Positions 1 to 7,458 of a stretch of DNA of 57,738 nucleotides are shown piece after piece. The notes below the pieces were generated by a model, which was not told the origin of the DNA, ran no database searches, and worked only from the letters and a program-made list of their open reading frames with translations. The position numbers and the translations under genes were made by a program. This stretch comes from Puniceicoccaceae bacterium. GTDB taxonomy: Bacteria > Verrucomicrobiota > Verrucomicrobiia > Opitutales > Coraliomargaritaceae. The DNA is taken from contig JAKVCN010000011.1 of the NCBI GenBank assembly GCA_022448585.1, positions 1-57,738 of the forward strand, read 5' to 3'. Position 1 is the stretch's first letter; every line of letters begins with the position of its first letter.

Positions 1-1223
1 CAGAAATTGTTGCACGTGCAGGTCAAAAAGCAGCGGTAACAATAGCTACTAATATGGCAGGCCGCGGAACGGACATTAAATTAGGCGCAGGTGTGCCTGA
101 ACTGGGTGGATTATACGTGATTGGTACTGAGCGCCACGAGTCTCGAAGAATTGATCGACAACTGCGTGGACGCTGCGCTCGTCAAGGTGATCCTGGAGGC
201 TCCAGATTTTTTGTGTCCTTAGAAGATGACTTAATGCGCTTGTTTGCTAATGCCGGACCTCTTTCTAAAATTTTAGAAAAGAACATGTCAGAGGATGAGT
301 CACTGGAGCACGGCATGCTTAATTATTCTATCCAAAATGCGCAAAAGAAAGTAGAGCAGCAAAATTTTTCTATCCGTAAGCGTTTGTTGCAATTTGATGA
401 TGTTCTTAACACGCAGCGAGAAGTAATTTACGGAATTCGTAATGAAGCAATCCAATCGGATACTCCGCGCGACATTATCAATGAGATGATAGAAGAGGAG
501 CTCGAGCTTCGACTAGAGAGCTTGGAGGCTGAGGCAGATGGTCCAACTATGGAACGCTTTCTAGGGTGGCTTAATGCTTACTTCCCGATAGCAATACAAT
601 CCGAGCAGCTAGAGCCATTAGATCTTGAGGCTCGCCAAGCATTGATCCAAGAGCGAATTGTAGAAGCCTATGCGAAGCGAGAAACAATTGAAGGCAAGGA
701 AGCATTAGTGGGACTCGAGCGTTATATTATATTACGCTCGATTGATCGGCGCTGGCAAGACCACTTAACAGAGATGGAGGAGCTTCGTCGTTCGGTTAAT
801 CTTAGAGGTTATGGTCAGAAGGACCCACTCAGTGAATATAAGAGTGAAGCATTTGGATTTTTTGAGGAACTTATGGGCAATGTACGCACGGAGATTTGTA
901 ATGGTATCTTTCGGTCGGCAACCTCTGCTCAGGCATTTGAGGCAATGTTGTCACGCATGGCAGTGCCCATTCAGCAAGCAGGTCCTGCTCAAGGACAACC
1001 AAGCGCAATCGCTGCTGCAGCATCCCAGAATCAAGCGACGCAACCGCGACAAGTAGATCAATCGATTGAGCTACCTAAGGTAGAGCCGATACGTCGCGAA
1101 CTGCCTAAGGTTGGGCGTAATGACATCGTTACCATACGTAAAGGTGTCGAGGAAAAACAGATAAAATTTAAGAAGGCTGAAGCGCTGATACTTAATGAGG
1201 GCTGGGAATTAGTTCAGAAGTAA
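1..1223 (+). CDS. secA: Protein translocase subunit SecA, C-terminal part (5' end outside window)
   Basis: This is the C-terminal part of SecA, the cytoplasmic ATPase that drives preproteins through SecYEG. The frame is open from base 3, so the gene begins before the window. The first residues contain the SecA motif [13 protein letters not shown] of the second nucleotide-binding fold, followed by [16 protein letters not shown] and [13 protein letters not shown] (helicase motifs V-VI). The helical scaffold and wing follow ([32 protein letters not shown]). The tail is Ala/Gln-rich and ends [12 protein letters not shown]...GWELVQK. Usual SecA proteins end with VGRNDPCPCGSGKKYK, a zinc-binding SecB/phospholipid-contacting motif; here VGRND is kept but no cysteine follows. 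lnt starts 49 bases downstream in the same direction. The identification is certain. Confidence 0.98.
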   Translation, partial: EIVARAGQKAAVTIATNMAGRGTDIKLGAGVPELGGLYVIGTERHESRRIDRQLRGRCARQGDPGGSRFFVSLEDDLMRLFANAGPLSKILEKNMSEDESLEHGMLNYSIQNAQKKVEQQNFSIRKRLLQFDDVLNTQREVIYGIRNEAIQSDTPRDIINEMIEEELELRLESLEAEADGPTMERFLGWLNAYFPIAIQSEQLEPLDLEARQALIQERIVEAYAKRETIEGKEALVGLERYIILRSIDRRWQDHLTEMEELRRSVNLRGYGQKDPLSEYKSEAFGFFEELMGNVRTEICNGIFRSATSAQAFEAMLSRMAVPIQQAGPAQGQPSAIAAAASQNQATQPRQVDQSIELPKVEPIRRELPKVGRNDIVTIRKGVEEKQIKFKKAEALILNEGWELVQK

Positions 1224-1272
1224 AGCCATCTCGCATGGTTCGTTATCAAGCAGTACCAGCAAAGTGCTCAAA

Positions 1273-2844
1273 ATGAGTCGACATTCAACAGTTTGGGGAA
1301 TTTTTGCTGGCGCACTAACCGCGCTCTTATGGGTAATGTCGATTCCTCCATTTGAATTTGCTGAGGCTGCCTACATTGCATTTGTGCCACTGTTATTGTG
1401 GCTAAGCATAAAGCCAGCACGCTGGGTTGTGGCTTGGGTATCGTTCGGCACGGGCTTCTTCGCATGGTGCGCTATTCTTATTTGGCTGCGCCATGTTACT
1501 GTCTTTGGTACGCTTGTTCTGTCCGCAGTGCTCGCAGCTTATTTTGTGCTATGGATGCTACTTGCGCGGCTGGTTGTTGCACGGTTTCAAAATGCTGGGT
1601 TTTTTGTGCGGCTCTTTGGGTTCGCGGGCGTTGCCAGCGCTTGGGTTATTTTGGAGTGGATGCGCGGCTGGGTATTATGGGGATTTCCTTGGGCGCCTCT
1701 AGCTTTGAGTCAGTGGGAGCGCCCAGCGGTCTTGCAAATAGCCGCTTGGACAGGCGCGTATGGGGTGTCTTTTTTGCTAGTCTTTTTTAATATGTGTGTC
1801 GCACAGACTTTGTGGTTTCGCGCGACAACTCGGGAGCGCAAAGTACTGACTGGATGGTTTAGCCCAGACTTATATGCAGCTATTACCGCGCTGGCGATTT
1901 GTATGGTAGTTTTTTTTAAATCACTGCCAAAGTCTACTAGCAGCGAACCTTTGTTTACTGCTGGGGTGGTACAGCCCTATATTCCTGCGGCGTATAAGTG
2001 GGACTCTGCTCGTGAGCAAAAAAATATGGATACGCTGCTACAACAGACTCGCTTAGTTTCTTATTTAGATAGCGACTTAATTGTATGGCCGGAGGCTGCG
2101 ACGCCTTGGCCAATAGTGGGTTATCCCAAAATGCGTCAACAGGTTGAGTCGCTAGTTGATGAATTGGCGCGGCCAATTCTCATGGGAAACTTAGCGTGGC
2201 GACGCGAATCAGACACATGGCACAATGGGGCTTTTTTAGTGCAGCCGCAATTAGGCTTAGCGGAGCAGTATTATACGAAGCGCAAGCTAGTGCCTTTTGG
2301 TGAATATGTGCCGAAACCGTTTGGGTTCATTAATAAAGTCGTGCCGGTGGGCAATGCCTTTACGCCTGGCATTTCAGCAGGAATCATCTCGCTACCTGTC
2401 GAGGAAAGAAAAATACGAGTCGGGTCGTTAGTGTGTTATGAAGATTGTTTTCCGGCGCTTGCACGCGAAAGTGTTCAAGCAGGCGCTCAGGTATTATTTG
2501 TTGCTACTAACAACGCTTGGTACGGGGAAGAGGGAGGAGCCTCTCAACACGCGGCACATGCCGTGCTTCGGGCAGTGGAGAATCGTCGCCCAGTAATTCG
2601 CTGTGGAAATGGTGGCTGGAGTGGCTGGATTGACGAATATGGCAATATACGTGAAACCCTCACAGACGCAGAAGGGAGTATATATTTTCGCGGAGGGGGG
2701 ACTTTAACGGTCTCTCAGTATCCAGATTGGGAGCGCAGAAAGTCCTATTATACAGTCAAAGGCGATTGGCTTATCGCTCTGTGTTGTGCCTTATTTGTAT
2801 CTACTACTTGGATACTATGGAAACGTGCGCGCTTGTCTCGATAG
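1273..2844 (+). CDS. lnt: Apolipoprotein N-acyltransferase
   Basis: Lnt is an inner-membrane enzyme that adds the third acyl chain to the N-terminal cysteine of lipoproteins, the last step after Lgt and LspA. About six hydrophobic segments fill the first ~220 residues, followed by a periplasmic nitrilase-like domain and a final membrane helix. Counting from the ATG at 1273, the catalytic triad is visible: Glu274 in VWPEAATPWP, Lys336 in TKRKLVPFGEYVP and Cys388 in SLVCYEDCFP. The length (523 residues) is normal. A GTG at 1264 in the same frame would add three residues, but the ATG is the simpler start. The gene follows secA on the same strand and may be cotranscribed. Its presence implies a Gram-negative envelope with triacylated lipoproteins. 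Confidence 0.96.
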   Translation: MSRHSTVWGIFAGALTALLWVMSIPPFEFAEAAYIAFVPLLLWLSIKPARWVVAWVSFGTGFFAWCAILIWLRHVTVFGTLVLSAVLAAYFVLWMLLARLVVARFQNAGFFVRLFGFAGVASAWVILEWMRGWVLWGFPWAPLALSQWERPAVLQIAAWTGAYGVSFLLVFFNMCVAQTLWFRATTRERKVLTGWFSPDLYAAITALAICMVVFFKSLPKSTSSEPLFTAGVVQPYIPAAYKWDSAREQKNMDTLLQQTRLVSYLDSDLIVWPEAATPWPIVGYPKMRQQVESLVDELARPILMGNLAWRRESDTWHNGAFLVQPQLGLAEQYYTKRKLVPFGEYVPKPFGFINKVVPVGNAFTPGISAGIISLPVEERKIRVGSLVCYEDCFPALARESVQAGAQVLFVATNNAWYGEEGGASQHAAHAVLRAVENRRPVIRCGNGGWSGWIDEYGNIRETLTDAEGSIYFRGGGTLTVSQYPDWERRKSYYTVKGDWLIALCCALFVSTTWILWKRARLSR

Positions 2845-2859
2845 TTCCCAGCGCCGCAC

Positions 2860-2887
2860 AAACAAGCTGGTAGGTAGGCGCTTGTTT
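2860..2887. terminator. Possible bidirectional hairpin between convergent genes
   Basis: An 8-bp perfect stem AAACAAGC (2860-2867) / GCTTGTTT (2880-2887) with a 12-base loop lies 16 bases after the lnt stop and touches the stop codon of the convergent barrel gene. On the + strand the stem ends in TTT but is followed by A residues, so it is not a textbook intrinsic terminator. A role in separating the two convergent units is inferred from position only. Confidence 0.35.
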
Positions 2888-3722
2888 AAAAAACAAGACC
2901 AATACCAAAACTAATGCGATCGCCATTCGCATACTCTGCTTTACGCGAGCTGACTCTAGAAATTAAATCGTGTTTCCATTCGAATCGAGTATGCAAAGTA
3001 TCACTGCACCTGTAATAAATTGCGGGTCCTGCCGCTAGGACGAATGTATCTTCGGTATCCAATTTAAGGTCGCTCTCCCACAAGTATAAGAGCCGGTCGC
3101 CTGATTTTAAACCTAAGTCTAGAGAGCCTCCCCACTGATTAGACTTATGCGATTCATACAACCATGCGTTTGCGCTAACGGCAAAGAACCAATCGTAGGT
3201 CTCGGTTTCATAGCCAAAGGAAATTCCACTACCCCAGACTCGGTCTGCAACTTGATATTTATTTTCGTTACTGGATGCGCCAAGTGGGATTTTTATTTGG
3301 GGCACGACGCTCCAATTGCCACTGCGAGCGGAGAGGTTGAAATACTGCTTCAGCGGAAGCGCAAGGGTAATATCACCAATGCCTTGATCGTGTTGTACCA
3401 CTTTCTCATTGTCGATGCCAAGCACTTCGCGTTGTGCACTTACAACATATGGCAACTTGAAGGTTAAGCGTACCGAGCGATCCCATGTATAGACACCTTG
3501 AAGATGCAATAATTGTATGTCTTCAGAAAAACCTTTTCCAACCACTGCATCTCCAAGCTTTAAGTCGCTTCGATGAATAGTTTCAGCTAATGCTTGCACC
3601 CCATATCCACCATCCCAGCGAGGCATCATATTCATAATTGGCTGGTCCCCTAGTAACGAGTAGCTACTAATTATTAGCAGAAGAGCGATCCGCCGTAACG
3701 AAGTGCCAATAGCACGTATCAT
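2886..3722 (-). CDS. Putative outer-membrane beta-barrel protein (transporter-like)
   Basis: This 278-residue protein has an N-terminal signal peptide (about residues 1-25, IALLLIISSYSLLGDQP) and then alternating amphipathic strands typical of an outer-membrane barrel. It ends with an aromatic residue in SFGIGLVF, as barrels recognised by BamA do. The layout resembles the MetA/phenol-degradation type 'transporter' barrel families, but I recognise no specific family. Its start overlaps the stop of the upstream HMA protein gene by three bases (3720-3722 over 3719-3721), which argues for translational coupling. From context it may pass or sense a metal or another ligand handled by the two upstream exported Cys-containing proteins; that is inference. 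Confidence 0.75.
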   Translation of the reverse strand: MIRAIGTSLRRIALLLIISSYSLLGDQPIMNMMPRWDGGYGVQALAETIHRSDLKLGDAVVGKGFSEDIQLLHLQGVYTWDRSVRLTFKLPYVVSAQREVLGIDNEKVVQHDQGIGDITLALPLKQYFNLSARSGNWSVVPQIKIPLGASSNENKYQVADRVWGSGISFGYETETYDWFFAVSANAWLYESHKSNQWGGSLDLGLKSGDRLLYLWESDLKLDTEDTFVLAAGPAIYYRCSDTLHTRFEWKHDLISRVSSRKAEYANGDRISFGIGLVF

Positions 3723-4138
3723 TCGAGCGCCTCCGCAAATGGATGCTGTATCACCGTATCGCCATCGAATGCGTAATAGTGTTCTGGATCATAGCCAGCA
3801 GAATAAATAGCATCTCTTACTAAATCGATATTGATATCTGCGGCTGATCTGAAGGCGACAACGAGTAGTTGCTTCGAGGCATCTAAGAATATTCCTTCGT
3901 CGAAAAGATCCCTGTTAATGCCAGCTATTTTTTTAAGGTGAATGCGCAGGCCAATGCCACACGAATTACAAACAAAACCCTTTGCGTGAATTGCTATTTG
4001 GTTCGGTTGATGGAGTAAATGATTCTGCGCAGCGGCAAAGCGAATGTCTTCATTCGTCGCAGCTGTCTGGCTACTCGCATGTAGCAAACTGCCGACAAAA
4101 ACACAAGTGAGTAGTTGTTTAATAAGTAAAGATTTCAT
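3719..4138 (-). CDS. Exported heavy-metal-associated (HMA-like) domain protein
   Basis: This is a 139-residue protein with a hydrophobic signal sequence (about residues 4-24, ending near HASSQ). The mature part resembles a heavy-metal-associated fold: beta-strand AIHAKGF, then a CxxC metal-binding pair Cys57-x-x-Cys60 (GFVCNSCGIGLRIHLKKI), and the late GYDPE turn common in HMA proteins. HMA domains bind Cu(I), Hg(II) or similar soft metals and usually sit in the cytosol (CopZ, P-type ATPases) or periplasm (MerP). The predicted export suggests a MerP-like periplasmic carrier. I chose the ATG at 4138 because it begins the signal peptide; a longer frame upstream to 4258 runs through hydrophobic, poorly coding-like sequence. 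It is coupled to the downstream barrel gene by a stop/start overlap. Confidence 0.72.
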   Translation of the reverse strand: MKSLLIKQLLTCVFVGSLLHASSQTAATNEDIRFAAAQNHLLHQPNQIAIHAKGFVCNSCGIGLRIHLKKIAGINRDLFDEGIFLDASKQLLVVAFRSAADINIDLVRDAIYSAGYDPEHYYAFDGDTVIQHPFAEALE

Positions 4139-4271
4139 TAAAGAATAAGGTGCAAGGCTGTGCACTAAAAAGTTAAAGTAATTTATAGCTAGAAGCAGTA
4201 TCAGTACGTAGGTGTGCCCCAGCTTCATTAGACAGCAAATAAGCTTTGCTATCCCCAAAATGATAATTGAA

Positions 4272-4298
4272 GCAGCATACTATAAAATAATATGCTGC
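4272..4298 (-). terminator. Hairpin between Cys-rich gene and HMA gene
   Basis: A perfect 8-bp stem GCAGCATA (4272-4279) / TATGCTGC (4291-4298) with an 11-base AT loop starts 10 bases past the stop of the Cys-rich gene. Read on the - strand, the stem is followed by a moderately T-rich stretch (TTCAATTATCATTTT). It may be a weak terminator or attenuator that lowers expression of the two distal genes relative to the Cys-rich gene, or a processing hairpin. No function is proven. Confidence 0.5.
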
Positions 4299-4308
4299 AT
4301 AAATTACC

Positions 4309-4695
4309 TCAAAGTCGCCAAACAGAATAACAGAATCTCGTCTGCAGCCTTCGCGGAAGAGTAAGTTTACTTCTAGCGCAAATATTTTGTAGTTCTTGGC
4401 TATATTTGTGGGGCTGTCTTGTGCAGGCCCTAGAAGCAGCAACTATTGGATCTGCGCTACTACCAATTTGCCAATGAGTGTTGTTAGATTCGGCATCTAT
4501 CTGACAAGACCCTTGGCAAGAGCTTTCATTATTAGACGGAGCATTTTTTGCGCAGCAAGAAGAAGCTGTGAGGTCATTGACTGCTTGGCAGCAAGCTTTC
4601 TGATTAGATGCACAGGCTTTTGTTATGTGTGCAGCAGTCAGATGACACTGAATACAAAGATAAAGCGAGACGCAAAGTATTAGAATTACACGCAT
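4309..4695 (-). CDS. Small exported cysteine-rich protein
   Basis: This is a 128-residue protein of unknown family. It starts with a clear signal sequence (MRVILILCVSLYLCIQCHLT, cleavage probably around AAH). The mature part carries ten cysteines, including two CC pairs (Cys35-36, Cys47-48) and a CxxxC (Cys60, Cys64), plus three near the C-terminus, within a Ser/Asn-rich low-complexity region. That composition suits disulfides or soft-metal binding outside the cytoplasm. The ATG at 4695 is chosen; a TTG at 4710 would add five residues and lies inside a palindrome. It lies upstream of the HMA and barrel genes on the same strand and is probably the first gene of that module. The C-terminal 40 residues have odd composition, so a frameshift or different end cannot be excluded. 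Confidence 0.55.
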   Translation of the reverse strand: MRVILILCVSLYLCIQCHLTAAHITKACASNQKACCQAVNDLTASSCCAKNAPSNNESSCQGSCQIDAESNNTHWQIGSSADPIVAASRACTRQPHKYSQELQNICARSKLTLPRRLQTRFCYSVWRL

Positions 4696-4697
4696 GA

Positions 4698-4712
4698 AAT
4701 TGTAATACAATT
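4698..4712. promoter_or_regulatory. Perfect palindrome at the start of the Cys-rich gene
   Basis: The bases at 4698-4712 read AATTGTA-A-TACAATT, a perfect 7-1-7 inverted repeat. It lies two bases upstream of the ATG of the Cys-rich gene and inside the 44-base gap after the sigma-factor stop. Position and symmetry fit a repressor operator or a start-codon-proximal hairpin. The regulator is unknown. The half-site ATTGTA also occurs in the inverted repeat at 19132-19151, with different spacing. Confidence 0.45.
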
Positions 4713-4739
4713 ATGAAGTCTTTATAAAGCAGTCAAGTT

Positions 4740-5765
4740 TCACTCGCGCGAGGTCGTGTTTTCTTCAAAAAACTCTTTGAGAACTTCTCGCCTACCTTGT
4801 TCGACGCGCTCTTGTTGTACCTCTTCCGCGCTACGTTGACGCTCATTATCTGTTAGCATACGACGCATTTTATGAATAGCTAAATTTTGAATCTGCCGAA
4901 TACGCTCACGTGTTACATTGAACTTTTCTCCCACTTCTTCTAATGTAAGCGGATGTTCTCCATCTAGTCCAAAGCGTAAGCGAAGTATTTCTGCTTCTCT
5001 TGGCTCTAGTGTTTGTAACACTGTGTGGAGGTAGCCATTAGCTGACTTCTCTTGAAGGTTTTCAAGCGGTGTTGCTTGTGTTTCATCTCCAACTAGTTCT
5101 CCAAAGCTAGTTTCTCCATCTTCACCAACAGGTGCATCCAAGGAGGAAGGGCGAACACTAACCGACTTTAAGTGAGCGATTTTATTAACCGGTAAATTTG
5201 TGGCATATGCGATTTCCTCATCGGTAGGTTCTCGGTCTAATTCATCTGTTAATTTAGCAGTGGCGCGCCGTATGGAAGCGATACGGTCAACTAAGTGTAC
5301 AGGTAATCGAATGGTTTTACTTTGGTTTGCAAGGGCTCGCTTGATGGATTGTTTAATCCACCAAGCTGCATATGTGCTTAGCTTTCCTCCCTTGGAAGGA
5401 TCAAAGCGTTCAACCGCCTTAATTAAACCTATGTTGCCCTCGCTTATAAGATCTGAGAGCGGTAGTCCAAAATTGTTGTAGTCATGAGCAATTTTTACAA
5501 CCAAGCGTAAATTTGCTGATACCATTTGATTTCTAGCGGCGTTATCGCCTTTTCGTATGCGATTTGCAAGTGATTCTTCTTCATTTGTAGACAGCAAAGG
5601 AGTTTTTCTAATCTCTTGGATGTAGGTGCTCAGTCCGTCTCTATCTGCAGATGGTATAGCATGTGTGTCGGTGCTCTCGTCAACGGTATCTGTTGCGGAC
5701 CGCGGAACCTCTTGTTCAAGGCTTCGAGCAATGCGAATTCGAGAAGTTTTGGTTTTAGTTACCAT
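4740..5765 (-). CDS. RNA polymerase sigma factor, sigma-70 (RpoD/SigA) type
   Basis: This 341-residue sigma factor directs core RNA polymerase to promoters. All regions of a primary or group-2 factor are present: 1.2 (about 43-75, DGLSTYIQEIRKTPLLST), 2 (about 78-150, including NLRLVVKIAHDY, DLISEGNIGLIKAVERFD and the -10 recognition helix TYAAWWIKQSIKRAL), 3 (about 155-235) and 4 (about 245-305, with the helix-turn-helix LTLEEVGEKFNVTRERIRQI). There is no long region 1.1 or non-conserved insert, so it resembles the compact SigA/RpoS-like proteins. Whether it is the only housekeeping sigma of this organism cannot be told from the window. It lies between trpE and the metal module, with its own 103-base upstream gap containing TATAAT boxes. 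Confidence 0.95.
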   Translation of the reverse strand: MVTKTKTSRIRIARSLEQEVPRSATDTVDESTDTHAIPSADRDGLSTYIQEIRKTPLLSTNEEESLANRIRKGDNAARNQMVSANLRLVVKIAHDYNNFGLPLSDLISEGNIGLIKAVERFDPSKGGKLSTYAAWWIKQSIKRALANQSKTIRLPVHLVDRIASIRRATAKLTDELDREPTDEEIAYATNLPVNKIAHLKSVSVRPSSLDAPVGEDGETSFGELVGDETQATPLENLQEKSANGYLHTVLQTLEPREAEILRLRFGLDGEHPLTLEEVGEKFNVTRERIRQIQNLAIHKMRRMLTDNERQRSAEEVQQERVEQGRREVLKEFFEENTTSRE

Positions 5766-5793
5766 GTTATAGTTTTTAATTGCAGTAATTCTT

Positions 5794-5826
5794 ATTATAT
5801 TAAGAGCTAAGGTCTTAATTATTATA
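5794..5826 (-). promoter_or_regulatory. Candidate promoter region of the sigma gene with an inverted repeat
   Basis: On the - strand two TATAAT hexamers occur upstream of the sigma-factor start (5794-5799 and 5821-5826). Between them is a perfect 7-7-7 inverted repeat ATTAAGA (5799-5805) / TCTTAAT (5813-5819). The repeat touches the proximal box, so a protein bound there could control it. No good -35 hexamer was found at standard spacing, so the promoter call is tentative. Confidence 0.4.
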
Positions 5827-5868
5827 TCGCTAGTTCTTAAAACGCCTTACACTTTAGTTATGTAAACT

Positions 5869-7365
5869 TTATTTTAAACAGATTGACTGTTCGGCTACCG
5901 CTACGGCCTTGAGCATGCCTTTTGCTTTGTTAACTGTTTCCATAAATTCATCTTCTGGAACTGAATCTGCAACCACACCAGCTCCTGACTGTACGAAAAT
6001 ACGATCATTCTTTATTACTGCGGTACGTATTCCAATGCAGGAGTCGTGATTTCCTTCATATCCAAAATATCCCAAGGCTCCACCGTAGAGCCCACGTTGG
6101 CAATTTTCTAGCTCTGAAATAATTTGCAAAGCACGCACTTTGGGCGCACCGCTGAGTGTTCCTGCAGGAAAAGTAGCTCGCATTAAATCATAAGCTGTCT
6201 TCTCTTTGGCGATGGTTCCTTTTACTTGTGATACTATGTGCATAACATGTGAATAACGTTCAATGAGCATATAATAGGGAACTTCAATAGTGCCATATTG
6301 GCACACTCTACCTATGTCATTACGAGCGAGGTCAACAAGCATGAGATGTTCTGCCCTTTCTTTTGCATCTGCTAGTAAATCTTCTTCGAGTGCTTTATCT
6401 TCGTCTTGATTCTTGCCGCGCCTTCTTGTTCCAGCAATCGGTCGAATTTCGACTTGGTCTCCAGTAAGACGGACATGGACTTCAGGGGAAGCGCCAACAA
6501 CTGCAAAATCTGGATCTTCCATAAGGAACATGTAAGGGGAAGGGTTTACAGTACGTAATGCTCGGTAAAGATCGATAGGTTTGGGTTTAAATTCTTTTTC
6601 AAATCGTTGTGAAAGAACAGTTTGTATCACATCTCCAGAACGTATATAGTCTTTTACTTTCTCCACAGCCTTTGTAAATTCTTTTTGTGAAATATTGCCT
6701 TGGGGAATACTTTCTATTTTTGGTTCTTGAAGCGTACGATGTGTGAGTGGTTGCGGCGCCTCTAGTAGGGCGACAATACACTTGATTTCACTAACTGCTT
6801 TGTTATAGGCTTTTACAGCATTAGTTCCATTGCAGTGGGCATGTACACATATGCGTAGAACCTGCTTGGCGTGGTCAAAAATCAAAACAGAGTCTGTTAT
6901 CAAGTAGTACAGTACTGGCAGTTCAAGTGGGTTTTCTAAGGGTTTTGAAACAGTTGTTTCTACAGTGTGAATAAACTCGTGTCCGACAAAGCCAACAGCG
7001 CCTCCTATAAAAGGAGGCATTCCTGGTATATGCACGGGAACATAGCTTGCCATCTCTTCTTCAATTAGCTGCAGAGGATCTGCTGGCGTGGGCACCGTCA
7101 TTTCGCTATGATCTTTTTCGGTAATGATACAGTGATCACTAAAAACTCGATATATCTTACGTGGATTTGCACCGAGAAAAGAATAACGACTGATGCGCTC
7201 ACCGCCTACTATCGATTCGAAAAGAAATGTAGGTCCGTTCTCGCGAATTTTAGAGTAGGCACTAAGCGGAGTTTCGCAATCCGCGGTTAAATCTAGATAG
7301 ATAGGTACTGCGTTGCCTCGCTTGATTAGCGCATCAAATTCTGATCTGGATGGATAGATATTCAT
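5869..7365 (-). CDS. trpE: Anthranilate synthase component I
   Basis: TrpE converts chorismate to anthranilate with ammonia from the TrpG glutaminase, the first committed step of tryptophan synthesis. The 498-residue length is typical. The N-terminal domain has the regulatory-site region FLFESIVGGERISRYSFLG. The C-terminal chorismate-binding domain has DVIQTVLSQRFEKEF, PSPYMFLMEDPDFAVVGASP, EIRPIAGTRRRG, ERAEHLMLVDLARNDIGRV and FPAGTLSGAPKVRA, ending GIRTAVIKNDRIFVQSGAG. The basic GTRRRG motif and the long N-terminal domain fit TrpE rather than PabB or a menaquinone isochorismate synthase. trpG is not adjacent, so the trp genes are dispersed. A 93-base gap separates it from purK upstream; I found no Trp-rich leader peptide there. 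Confidence 0.95.
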   Translation of the reverse strand: MNIYPSRSEFDALIKRGNAVPIYLDLTADCETPLSAYSKIRENGPTFLFESIVGGERISRYSFLGANPRKIYRVFSDHCIITEKDHSEMTVPTPADPLQLIEEEMASYVPVHIPGMPPFIGGAVGFVGHEFIHTVETTVSKPLENPLELPVLYYLITDSVLIFDHAKQVLRICVHAHCNGTNAVKAYNKAVSEIKCIVALLEAPQPLTHRTLQEPKIESIPQGNISQKEFTKAVEKVKDYIRSGDVIQTVLSQRFEKEFKPKPIDLYRALRTVNPSPYMFLMEDPDFAVVGASPEVHVRLTGDQVEIRPIAGTRRRGKNQDEDKALEEDLLADAKERAEHLMLVDLARNDIGRVCQYGTIEVPYYMLIERYSHVMHIVSQVKGTIAKEKTAYDLMRATFPAGTLSGAPKVRALQIISELENCQRGLYGGALGYFGYEGNHDSCIGIRTAVIKNDRIFVQSGAGVVADSVPEDEFMETVNKAKGMLKAVAVAEQSICLK

Positions 7366-7458
7366 TTATCAAAATGCAGACGTTGAACATTGGGCGCAGA
7401 AGGTCGAATCTTTTTCTCTCCCTCTTGGCAGGGTTCGAATGCAAGTAGAAGGCTGGTT

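Noticed and set aside
4173-4442. An 89-codon frame overlapping the Cys-rich gene
   Set aside because: It runs through a hairpin and through non-coding sequence, and lacks a plausible start; the signal-peptide frame at 4695 explains the region better.
7415-7445. GGTTCGAAT at 7428-7436 resembles a tRNA T-loop
   Set aside because: The bases on both sides do not pair to a T-stem and no acceptor or anticodon arm can be folded, so it is not a tRNA.
7366-7458. Possible tryptophan attenuator before trpE
   Set aside because: No leader peptide with Trp codons and only a 4-bp CCCT/AGGG stem is visible.
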